Shown here one piece after another: positions 25,138 through 32,599 of a DNA stretch of 64,000 nucleotides. Location: positions 3,596,001 to 3,660,000 of the forward strand of contig NZ_CP013979.1 of assembly GCF_001660485.1 (NCBI RefSeq), written 5' to 3'. Numbering within the stretch: the first letter of the stretch is position 1; each line of letters begins with the position of its first letter. A program made the position numbers and the translations under genes. The DNA comes from Agromyces aureus. GTDB taxonomy: Bacteria > Actinomycetota > Actinomycetes > Actinomycetales > Microbacteriaceae. The notes under the pieces are model-generated. The model saw only the letters and a list, made by a program, of their open reading frames with translations, had not been told where the DNA came from and searched no databases.

Positions 25138-25344
25138 CTATCCGATGACGCGGATGTTCTCGGCCTGCGGGCCCTTGGGTCCCTGGGCGGTGTCGAACTC
25201 GACCTTCTGGTTCTCGTCGAGCGAACGGTAGCCGTCCGACGCGATCGCGCTGAAGTGCGCGAAGACATCGGCCGAGCCGTCGTCGGGAGCGATGAAGCCG
25301 AAGCCCTTGTCGGCGTTGAACCACTTGACGGTTCCGGTAGCCAT
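25138..25344 (-). CDS. Cold-shock protein (CspA family)
   Basis: 68-residue single cold-shock domain, a small beta-barrel RNA/ssDNA chaperone. RNP1-like [10 protein letters not shown] and RNP2-like DVFAHFSAI are intact, with the usual start [14 protein letters not shown] and end [12 protein letters not shown]. Start chosen by family length, with AAGGAA just upstream. A second, very similar gene lies at 34337-34540. The 5' leader contains a 7-bp hairpin, which is usual for cold-shock mRNAs whose translation is temperature controlled. Confidence 0.96.
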   Translation of the reverse strand: MATGTVKWFNADKGFGFIAPDDGSADVFAHFSAIASDGYRSLDENQKVEFDTAQGPKGPQAENIRVIG

Positions 25345-25390
25345 GTTGTATTCCTTCATTCGTTCCGCCCCGCCGAAGCGGGTGCGGTGT

Positions 25391-25407
25391 GCACGGCGAG
25401 GCCGTGC
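25391..25407. terminator. Small hairpin between desaturase stop and cold-shock start
   Basis: GCACGGC (25391-25397), GAG loop, GCCGTGC (25401-25407). It may end the desaturase transcript or belong to the cold-shock leader. Confidence 0.35.
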
Positions 25408-25448
25408 GGGTTCCGGTCGCGAAATCCACAACCGGAGGTTCTAGGGTG

Positions 25449-26396
25449 TCACACCCGACGGAATTGGTTCACCATCGGGCAGTCGAACGGGTCGCGGGCC
25501 GAGAGGCCGACCTGGTTGAGGTAGCGGATGACGATGCCGTACGACTGCACGAGCGTGGTCTCGGTGTAGGGGACGCCGAGGGTCGCGCAGTGCTCGCGCA
25601 CGATCTCGCGCGCCTTGGCGAGGTGCGGGCGCGGCATGTTCGGGAACAGGTGGTGCTCGACCTGGTAGTTGAGCCCGCCGAGCAGGGCGCTGGCCCACAG
25701 CCCGCCCGAGATGTTGCGCGAGGTGAGCACCTGCTTCGAGAAGAAGTCGAGCTTCGAATCGGCCGGGATCAGCGCCATGCCCTTGTGGTTCGGCGCGAAC
25801 GACGCACCCATGTAGACGCCGAAGACGGCCATCTGCACGCCGATGAACGCGAACGCCATGCCGAGCGGCAGCACCCAGAACAGGGCGCCGAAGTAGACGA
25901 TGAAGTGCACGGCGATGAGGCTGAGCTCGATCCAGCGTCCCTTGACCGGGCGGCGCTCCATGAGCGTGGTGAGCGAACGAGCGTGCAGGTTCAGGCCCTC
26001 GAGCGTGAGGAGCGGGAAGAACAGGTAGCCCTGCTTGCGCGTGATCGCGGCGAGCAGGCCCTTCTGCTTGGCGGCATCGGTCTCGGTGAACGAGATCGTG
26101 TCCCACTCGATGTCGGGGTCCTTGCCGATCTTGTTCGGGTTCGCGTGGTGACGCGTGTGCTTCGTCATCCACCACGCGTAGCTGATGCCGACCACGCCGG
26201 CGGCGAGGATGCGGCCGACCCGGTCGTTGGCCGGGCCCGACTCGAGCACCTGACGGTGCGAGGCCTCGTGGGCGAGGAAGGCGAACTGCGTGAGGATCAG
26301 GCCGAGGGCTCCGGCCATGAGCAGCTGGAACCACGAGTCGCCGAGCAGGATGAACCCGGTGATCACCCCGCCGAGGGCGAGCGAGAGCGTGGTCAC
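25449..26396 (-). CDS. Membrane fatty-acid desaturase; true start probably upstream
   Basis: Acyl-CoA/lipid desaturase with three histidine boxes: HEASH, HTRHH and QVEHH (in LNYQVEHHLFPNMPR), and four or so membrane helices. It introduces a double bond into acyl chains using O2 and an electron donor. The coordinates use a GTG at 26396 (315 residues). However, the same frame stays open upstream to 26618 and translates into convincing family sequence, including PIITHADSLGAIRATKP and FTALSRVVRESGLLARTRW. No ATG, GTG or TTG occurs in that extension; CTG 26576 or ATC 26546 are the only possibilities. So either the start is unusual or a frameshift separates it from a GTG near 26590. Confidence 0.85.
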   Translation of the reverse strand: MTTLSLALGGVITGFILLGDSWFQLLMAGALGLILTQFAFLAHEASHRQVLESGPANDRVGRILAAGVVGISYAWWMTKHTRHHANPNKIGKDPDIEWDTISFTETDAAKQKGLLAAITRKQGYLFFPLLTLEGLNLHARSLTTLMERRPVKGRWIELSLIAVHFIVYFGALFWVLPLGMAFAFIGVQMAVFGVYMGASFAPNHKGMALIPADSKLDFFSKQVLTSRNISGGLWASALLGGLNYQVEHHLFPNMPRPHLAKAREIVREHCATLGVPYTETTLVQSYGIVIRYLNQVGLSARDPFDCPMVNQFRRV

Positions 26397-26663
26397 GAGT
26401 GCGGCGTAGAACCAGCGGGTGCGGGCCAGCAGACCGGACTCGCGAACGACCCGCGAGAGGGCGGTGAAGCTGCGGGTGACGTCAAGGGAGCCGGTGCGAG
26501 GCTTGGTGGCCCGAATCGCACCGAGGGAATCGGCGTGAGTGATGATGGGGGTCCCAGCTGGTCGTCGACTTCCCAGCCGTGGGTCACGGGCGAATGCCCG
26601 CTGAAGATGCGTCGAACGCTATGGCCTGAGCATGTGAACACGCTGAGAAAATATGCTCGACAT

Positions 26664-26679
26664 ATTCCAGAAATGGAAT
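26664..26679. promoter_or_regulatory. AT-rich dyad in the desaturase/epimerase divergent region
   Basis: ATTCCA, GAAA, TGGAAT (26664-26679), a perfect 6-bp inverted repeat in an AT-rich patch about 50 bp before the epimerase start. It could be an operator for either divergent gene. Confidence 0.35.
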
Positions 26680-26727
26680 CTATCGTCTAGCTTCGTTGGC
26701 TCGTTTCCCGGCTGCAAGACTGTTCCG

Positions 26728-27594
26728 ATGCGCATCATCGTCACCGGAGGATCCGGAAAACTCGGCCGCACGGTCGTCGCGACACTCCGCGACGAGGGCC
26801 ACGAGGTCGTGAACCTCGACCAGCACGGCGAGCGCGGAACGCTCGTGCGCGTCGACCTGACCGACTACGGGCAGGTGATCGACGCCATCGCGGGCGTCGA
26901 CGACCAGCACACCGGCACCGACGCGATCGTGCACCTCGCCGCGGTGCCCGCGCCCGGGCTCCTGAGCGACGTGGCGACCTTCCACAACAACATGCTCGCC
27001 TCCTTCAACGTCTTCCAGGCGGCCAAGCGCCTCGGCATCACCCGCATCGTCACGGCCTCGAGCGAGACCGTGCTCGGCCTGCCGTTCGACGTGCCGCCGC
27101 CGTACATCCCCGTCGACGAGGAGTACCCGGCGCGCCCCGAGTCGACGTACTCGCTCGTGAAGCACCTCGAGGAGACGATGGCGATCGAGCTCGTGCGGTG
27201 GAACCCCGAGCTCTCGATCACGGCGCTGCGCTTCTCGAACGTCATGGACCCCGACGACTACACCGCGTTCCCCGCCTTCGACGCCGACGCGACCCTGCGC
27301 AAGTGGAACCTCTGGGGCTACATCGACGCCCGGGACGGCGCCCAGGCCGTGAGCCGCGCGCTGGCCACGGCACGCCCGGGATTCGACCGGTTCATCATCG
27401 CCGCAGCCGACACCGTCATGACGCGGCCGAACGCCGAGCTCGTCGCCGAGGTGTTCCCGGGCGTCGAGGTGCGCGGCGACCTCGGCACCAACGAGACGCT
27501 GCTCTCGATCGACAAGGCGCGTCGCCTGCTCGGCTTCGAACCCGCGCACTCCTGGCGCGATCACCTCGAAGCGGATGCCGCGGGCGGGCGCTGA
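26728..27594 (+). CDS. NAD(P)-dependent epimerase/dehydratase (extended SDR)
   Basis: 288 residues. Rossmann motif GGSGKLGRT (residues 7-15 region), followed by VHLAAVPAPG, the active-site Ser segment VTASSETVLG, and the YSLVK catalytic Tyr-Lys pair. TALRFSNVMDP and the Trp-containing WGYIDARDGAQAV segment fit sugar-nucleotide-epimerase-like SDRs. Substrate unknown. ATG 26728 was chosen over an earlier in-frame ATG because the conserved fold begins there. It is divergent from the desaturase gene and convergent with the GMC oxidoreductase gene. Confidence 0.9.
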   Translation: MRIIVTGGSGKLGRTVVATLRDEGHEVVNLDQHGERGTLVRVDLTDYGQVIDAIAGVDDQHTGTDAIVHLAAVPAPGLLSDVATFHNNMLASFNVFQAAKRLGITRIVTASSETVLGLPFDVPPPYIPVDEEYPARPESTYSLVKHLEETMAIELVRWNPELSITALRFSNVMDPDDYTAFPAFDADATLRKWNLWGYIDARDGAQAVSRALATARPGFDRFIIAAADTVMTRPNAELVAEVFPGVEVRGDLGTNETLLSIDKARRLLGFEPAHSWRDHLEADAAGGR

Positions 27595-27631
27595 CCGCAC
27601 CGCCCGCGTGATGCGGTCGGCGATGACCGCA
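27579..27631. terminator. Two hairpins between convergent genes
   Basis: CGCGGGCGG (27579-27587) pairs with CCGCCCGCG (27600-27608), and TGCGGTC (27612-27618) with GACCGCA (27625-27631). They lie at the end of the epimerase gene and before the GMC stop, likely terminating both. Confidence 0.5.
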
Positions 27632-27665
27632 CCGCGGCTCGCGCTGCGCGCGACATCCGCTCGAC

Positions 27666-29318
27666 TCAGTCCTGCCGATCGGCGAGCACGGCCTGGATCG
27701 GGCGCTCGTCGGCGCCGCCCCGTCGCGGCCAGTGCGAGAGGGCCCGCTCGGCCATCGCGGTGATCGTGAGGGAGGGGTTCACGCCCGGGTTCGCGGGCAC
27801 GGCCGCACCGTCGACGACGTGCAGCCCCGGGTGCCCCCAGACGCGATGGTAGGGGTCGACGACGCCCTGCTCGGGCGACCCGGAGACGACGGCGCCACCG
27901 AGGAAGTGCGCCGTCATCGGGATGCCGAACACTTCAGGCCATGACCCCCGCGCCGCCGCCGGCACACCGCCCGCCGCCTGCATGCGCGCCGCGATCGCCT
28001 GCGCGGCGAGGTGCGCGCCGGGCAGGTGGCTCGGGTTCGGCTCGCCCTCCCCCTGCGCGCTCGTGAGCACACGGCGCCCGAAGCTGCGCTTCAGCGAGAG
28101 CGTCAACGAGTTGTCGACGGTCTGCATGACGAGCGCGATGATGCCGCGTTCGCTCCACCGCCGGAGCGAGCTCAGGCGGAGCGTCGTGATCGGATGCCGC
28201 AGCGCACTGCCGAGCAGCGCTCCGAGTCGGGCGAGCAGGGGCCGCCCGCCGGGCACGAGGCCGCTCGCGAGGGCACCCATGAGGTTGGATCCCGGGCCGT
28301 AGCGCACGTTCTCGACGTGGGTGCGCTCGTCGACGTGGAACGAGGTCGTGATCGCGATGCCGCGGGCGAGGCCGAGCCCCTCCGGCACGGAGACGGCGAC
28401 GGCGCCGTCGAGCGCCTCGGAGTTCGTGCGGGTGAGCCGGCCGACCGCGTCGGAGATGCCGGGCAGCGCCCCCGAGTCCTTCATGCGGTGCAGCAGCTGC
28501 TGCGTTCCCCAGGTGCCCGCGGCGAGCACGACCTGCTCGGCCGTGACCGTCCGCCGATCCGGGCGCATCCTCGCGCCCGTGCGCACGCTCGTGACGGCGA
28601 AGCCGCCGCCGTCGAGCGCCCGGACCTCGGTCACGGTGCGGAGCGGTTCGATGCTCGCGCCGAGGCGTTCGGCGAGCGGCAGGTAGTTCTTCGCGAGCGT
28701 GTTCTTGGCGCCGACGCGACATCCGACCATGCAGTTGCCGCAGAGCGTGCAGCCGGTGCGGTCGGGGCCGTCGCCGCCGAAGAAGGGGTCGGCGACGGTC
28801 TCGCCCGGCGTGCCGAAGTAGACGCCGACGGGTGCGCGGCGGAAGCTGTCGCCGACCCCGAGATCGTTCGCCGCGCCGGCCATGATCCGCTCGACGGGGC
28901 CATCGTGCGGGTACCGCGCGACGACGCCGAGCATGCGCTTCGCGGTGGCGTAGTGCGGCGCGAGCTCGGCATCCCAGTCGGCGAGCGCCGCCCACTGCGG
29001 GTCGGCGAAGAACGCCGGACCGGGTTCGTAGAGGGTGTTCGCGTAGTTCAACGAGCCGCCGCCGACGCCCGCCCCGGCGAGGATCATGACGTGCGGGAGC
29101 CGGTGGATGCGCTGCACCCCGTAGCATCCGATCGCCGGCGCCCACAGGTAGCGGCGCAGGTTCCACGAGGTCTTGGCGAAGTCGTCGTCGGCGAACCGAC
29201 GGCCGGCTTCGTAGACGTGCACGCGGTAGCCCTTGGTCGCGAGCCGCAGGGCCGCGACGGATCCGCCGAAGCCCGAGCCGACGATGACGACGTCGTGGTC
29301 GAATGCGAGGGCGGTCAT
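27666..29318 (-). CDS. GMC-family FAD oxidoreductase, cholesterol-oxidase-like
   Basis: 550 residues. FAD-binding GSGFGG at 14-19, followed by the acidic end of strand 2 (VYEAGRR). A Cys-rich segment CTLCGNCMVGC (middle) is typical of the bacterial cholesterol-oxidase-like GMC branch. The C-terminal half has HFLGGAVVSG and the FAD-closing NPSLTITAMAERAL. It oxidises an alcohol group of a hydrophobic substrate. The ATG overlaps the stop of the diacylglycerol-kinase gene (ATGA), making it the third gene of a coupled operon. A sterol substrate is not implied; a lipid substrate fits the neighbours (inference). Confidence 0.9.
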   Translation of the reverse strand: MTALAFDHDVVIVGSGFGGSVAALRLATKGYRVHVYEAGRRFADDDFAKTSWNLRRYLWAPAIGCYGVQRIHRLPHVMILAGAGVGGGSLNYANTLYEPGPAFFADPQWAALADWDAELAPHYATAKRMLGVVARYPHDGPVERIMAGAANDLGVGDSFRRAPVGVYFGTPGETVADPFFGGDGPDRTGCTLCGNCMVGCRVGAKNTLAKNYLPLAERLGASIEPLRTVTEVRALDGGGFAVTSVRTGARMRPDRRTVTAEQVVLAAGTWGTQQLLHRMKDSGALPGISDAVGRLTRTNSEALDGAVAVSVPEGLGLARGIAITTSFHVDERTHVENVRYGPGSNLMGALASGLVPGGRPLLARLGALLGSALRHPITTLRLSSLRRWSERGIIALVMQTVDNSLTLSLKRSFGRRVLTSAQGEGEPNPSHLPGAHLAAQAIAARMQAAGGVPAAARGSWPEVFGIPMTAHFLGGAVVSGSPEQGVVDPYHRVWGHPGLHVVDGAAVPANPGVNPSLTITAMAERALSHWPRRGGADERPIQAVLADRQD

Positions 29319-30295
29319 GCGGATGCCTCGCGGTCGGCGTCGGCGAACGAGTGCGACTCGCTCGCGGCGGGCACGAGCACGGTCAGTGCCCCCGGCAGTA
29401 CCCGGATCAGGGCACGACCCGATCCGACCCGCTCGCCGTCGGCGTAGACGACGAGCTCAGGGGCATCGACCTCGACCGATCGGGCCCTGGCCGTCGTGAC
29501 CTCCGGCCGGTCGACGTGCGCGCCGCGCAGCAGCAGCGGGAAGAGCCGCACGAGCTTGGCGCGACCCAGCGGCGCGACGTGCGTGACATCCAGCAGTCCG
29601 TCGTCCGGCCGTGCGCCAGGGCACACGGGCATGCCGCCGCCGTAGCTGCGCGTGCTGCCGATCGCGATGAGCGTGCCGGGCGCGGCGCGCACCTCGCCGC
29701 CGTCGAGGCCGTACTCGAAGGGCATGGGCCGCAGCCGCGCGAGCTCGACGAGCAGGGCCAGGTAGTAGCGGGCGCGCCCCCTGGGCCAGCGCAACCGGTT
29801 CGTGCGCTCGCTCACGAGCGCGTCGAATCCGAGGGCCGCGACGGTGAGGAACCGCCGGGTGCCCGACGCGGACTCGACCTCGCCGACGTCGATCGCCCGG
29901 GGCCGGCCGCGCACCGCGAGCTCGGCGGCCTCGGCTGCCGCGTCGCCGACCGCGTCGGCCGAGTCGCGAGCGCGCTCGAACGGCAGGCCGAGCGCGCGGG
30001 CGAGATCGTTGCCGGTGCCGGCGGGGACGAGCGCGATCGGCACGCCGGAACCGACGACCGCGTCGAGCACCGACGAGAGGGTTCCGTCGCCGCCGACGAC
30101 GACGAGCGCACGCGGATGCGACGCGACGGCCTCGCGCGCGAGCCGACGGGTGTCCTCGACGGTGCCGCCCTCGAGCACGCGCACACGGGCCTCGCCGACG
30201 AGCTCGCCGAGCCTGGCGACGGCGCGGTCGGCGGACTCGGCACCGCGGCCGCGGCCAGAGGTCGGGTTCACGAGCACGACGATGTGCCCGGCCAT
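29315..30295 (-). CDS. Diacylglycerol kinase-family lipid kinase
   Basis: 326 residues of the DgkB/YegS-type fold. The N-terminal NPTSGRGRG and the nucleotide-binding GGDGTLSSVLDAV (about 75-87) are diagnostic, as is VPAGTGNDLARALGLP. The second domain has the beta-sandwich with VNAL-like segment replaced by VAALGFDALVSERT. Members phosphorylate diacylglycerol, sphingosine-like lipids or related alcohols. The start lies 1 nt after the stop of the alkyl-DHAP-synthase-like gene, and its stop overlaps the GMC start: a tight three-gene operon. Confidence 0.93.
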   Translation of the reverse strand: MAGHIVVLVNPTSGRGRGAESADRAVARLGELVGEARVRVLEGGTVEDTRRLAREAVASHPRALVVVGGDGTLSSVLDAVVGSGVPIALVPAGTGNDLARALGLPFERARDSADAVGDAAAEAAELAVRGRPRAIDVGEVESASGTRRFLTVAALGFDALVSERTNRLRWPRGRARYYLALLVELARLRPMPFEYGLDGGEVRAAPGTLIAIGSTRSYGGGMPVCPGARPDDGLLDVTHVAPLGRAKLVRLFPLLLRGAHVDRPEVTTARARSVEVDAPELVVYADGERVGSGRALIRVLPGALTVLVPAASESHSFADADREASA

Positions 30296-30296
30296 C

Positions 30297-31982
30297 TCAG
30301 CGACTCCCGGGTTCGGGCGCCGACACCGCGGCGGTCGCACGCGCCGCGACGAGCGCGCCCGGGTTCATGATGCCGTTCGGATCGAGTTCGTCCTTGACCG
30401 CGCCGAGCAGCCGGACACCGACGGGTCCGATCTCCCGCTCGAGCCATGGCGCATGGTCGCGGCCGACGCCGTGGTGGTGGCTGATGGTGCCGCCGCCCGC
30501 CATGATGACGTCGTTGACGCCCGCCTTCACGGGCTCCCACGCGGCGAGCTGCTCGCCCTTCACCCCCGCGAGGATCGTGAAGTAGAGCGCGGCGCCCGTG
30601 GAGTAGATGTGCGAGACGTGGCAGAGCACGAGCGACTTCGCGCCCTGCGCGGCGAACCCGTCGGCGATCGCGGCCGTCACGTCGCGCTTCAGCCGTTCGA
30701 GGTTCGACCAGGTGGTCGCCGTCTCGAGGGTCTCGCAGAACACGCCGTGGTCGAGCAGCGCGTCGCGCAGGTACGGCGCGTTGAAGCGGCCGTGCACCCA
30801 CTCCTCGGCGGCCGCGGCGCCGGTCGAGGTGCCGCCGGCGGCGCGCAGCACCTCGGCCGTGCGCGCGTGCCGCTCGGCGACGAGGTCGGGCTCGCCTTCG
30901 AAGACGGTGACGGCGCTCGCGCCCTTGGCGAGCGCCTTGCCGATGCGCCCGACCTGCGCGAGCGAGACGCCGGTCTCGGCCTCGTCGGAGAGCCGGATGA
31001 CGGTGGGCCCCGCACCGACCTGAGCGACCTGTCGCAGCGCCTCCGCGCCCGCGGCGAAGTCGGGGAAGCTCCACGCCTCGGCGACCTGCGTCGCGGGCAC
31101 GGGGTGCACGCGAACCCGCACCTCGGTGATGACGCCGAACGCACCCTCCGAGCCGAGGAAGAGGCGCATCAGGTCGGGCCCTGCGGCCGATCCCGGGGCG
31201 CGCCCGAGATCGAGGTCACCGGTCGGGGTCGCCACCCGGAGGCCCGTGACCATGGCGTCGAACCGGCCGTTGCCCGCCGAGTTCTGCCCAGAGGAACGAG
31301 CGGCGGCGAAGCCGCCGATGGTCGCGTACCGGAAGCTCTGCGGGAAGTGGCCGAGTTCGTGGCCGTGCGCGCCGAGCAGGCGCTCGGCCTCCGGACCGGT
31401 GGTGCCTGCGCCGAGCACGGCCTCGCCGCTGGTGGCGTCGAGCGAGACGAGCCCCGAGAGCCGGGCGAGATCGAGGGCGATGACGGCGTGGTGCGCACCG
31501 CGTTCGGGGTCGAGGCCGCCGACGACGCTGGTACCGCCGCCGAAGGGCACGACGGCGATGCCGGAGCCGCTCGCGAGCCCGAGCACGGCGAGCACCTGGG
31601 TGTGGTCGGCCGGCGAGACGACGGCGTCGGGGGTCGCCTGACGGTGGGCACGGCGCCGCAGCAGGTCGGGCGTCGACCTGCCGCCCGCGTGGCGCAGTCG
31701 CGACTGGTCGTCGATGGCGACGTGCGCCTCGCCGACGGTGGCCGCGAGGGCTGCGCGGTCGGCCTCGTCGAGCCGCGACGGCTCGAGCACGACCTCGTCG
31801 ATCGCGGCGGGCGGGGCCGGCTTCGGCACGCGTCCGAGCAGCATCGGCAGCAGCGTGCGAACGGCGAGCGGCAGTTCCTTCGCCCTGGCGGGGTCGCCCC
31901 AGCCGTTCCAGCGCATCGGCGCCGCGGATGTCTCTTCGCCCGGCGTCGTTGCCGAGGGGGCGGTGCCGTCTTCGTCGACCAT
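30297..31982 (-). CDS. FAD-binding oxidase, alkylglycerone-phosphate synthase-like
   Basis: 561 residues of the vanillyl-alcohol-oxidase/PCMH superfamily. The FAD domain has VVPFGGGTSVVGG, the AGPS-type GAGTTGPEAERLL, SFRYATIGGFAAARSSGQNS and GSEGAFGVITEV. The C-terminal cap ends with ISHHHGVGRDHAPWL, the histidine motif of alkyl-dihydroxyacetone-phosphate synthases, which make ether bonds. Whether this enzyme makes ether lipids is unproven; many actinobacterial homologues are annotated only as FAD-binding oxidases. It heads the operon with a lipid kinase and a GMC oxidoreductase and is divergent from TetR-GlpD, with only 20 bp between starts. Confidence 0.88.
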   Translation of the reverse strand: MVDEDGTAPSATTPGEETSAAPMRWNGWGDPARAKELPLAVRTLLPMLLGRVPKPAPPAAIDEVVLEPSRLDEADRAALAATVGEAHVAIDDQSRLRHAGGRSTPDLLRRRAHRQATPDAVVSPADHTQVLAVLGLASGSGIAVVPFGGGTSVVGGLDPERGAHHAVIALDLARLSGLVSLDATSGEAVLGAGTTGPEAERLLGAHGHELGHFPQSFRYATIGGFAAARSSGQNSAGNGRFDAMVTGLRVATPTGDLDLGRAPGSAAGPDLMRLFLGSEGAFGVITEVRVRVHPVPATQVAEAWSFPDFAAGAEALRQVAQVGAGPTVIRLSDEAETGVSLAQVGRIGKALAKGASAVTVFEGEPDLVAERHARTAEVLRAAGGTSTGAAAAEEWVHGRFNAPYLRDALLDHGVFCETLETATTWSNLERLKRDVTAAIADGFAAQGAKSLVLCHVSHIYSTGAALYFTILAGVKGEQLAAWEPVKAGVNDVIMAGGGTISHHHGVGRDHAPWLEREIGPVGVRLLGAVKDELDPNGIMNPGALVAARATAAVSAPEPGSR

Positions 31983-32002
31983 GCGTTACAGTGTGACACA
32001 TC
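31983..32002. promoter_or_regulatory. 20-bp divergent promoter/operator
   Basis: The entire space between the oxidase ATG (31982) and the TetR ATG (32003). It contains TACAGT and the dyad TGTGACACA. Both mRNAs must be leaderless or nearly so, and a TetR dimer bound here would block both starts. Confidence 0.5.
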
Positions 32003-32599
32003 ATGGAAGATCGTCAAGCAGCAGAGCTCGACCGCCCCTCGTGGAACGAGGCCGAGACGCGCATGCTCGACGCTGCCGTCGAGCTCATCGCCGTCCGCGG
32101 GGTCGACGGGGTCACCGTCGCCGAGGTCGCCCGCAACGCCGGCGTCAGTCGTCCGACCGTCTACCGCCGATGGGCGAGCGCCGACGAGATCGTGCGCGCC
32201 GCCCTGCACCGCGCGACCGTGTCGCTCATCGAGCAGTTCCCCGATCCGGCGCACTCGCGCGACGAGATCGTGCGCGACGTGCTGCGCTTCTCCGAGCTGT
32301 TCCGCACCGACCCGCTCTACGGTCGGCTGCTCGAACGCGAACCCGAGGTCTTCACCCGCTACACGCTCCAGCGCATCGGCTCGAGCCAGCGGGTCATCCT
32401 GACCTGGCTCGCCTCGGCGATCGCGAACGCCCAGCGGGGCGGCACCGTGCGCCCCGGCGCCCCGAGCGACCTCGCGGTCATGCTCCTGCTCATCGCCCAG
32501 TCGGCGATCCTCTCGTACGACACCGTCTCCGCCCTCATCGACGAGCCGCATTGGAGCACTGAACTTTGGCACGCACTCGACGGACATCTCCGTCCCTGA
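32003..32599 (+). CDS. TetR family regulator of the lipid locus
   Basis: 198 residues. The N-terminal helix-turn-helix is ELIAVRGVDGVTVAEVARNAGVSRPTVYRRWASADEIV (within about 28-65). The C-terminal ligand domain is not distinctive. It is divergent from the AGPS-like operon and overlaps the start of glpD by 34 bp, so it is well placed to control both in response to a lipid or acyl ligand (inference). Confidence 0.92.
   Translation: MEDRQAAELDRPSWNEAETRMLDAAVELIAVRGVDGVTVAEVARNAGVSRPTVYRRWASADEIVRAALHRATVSLIEQFPDPAHSRDEIVRDVLRFSELFRTDPLYGRLLEREPEVFTRYTLQRIGSSQRVILTWLASAIANAQRGGTVRPGAPSDLAVMLLLIAQSAILSYDTVSALIDEPHWSTELWHALDGHLRP

Noticed and set aside
29802..32402. Long plus-strand frame opposite the kinase and oxidase genes
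   Set aside because: Shadow frame; no recognisable domain and conflicts with three well-supported minus-strand genes.
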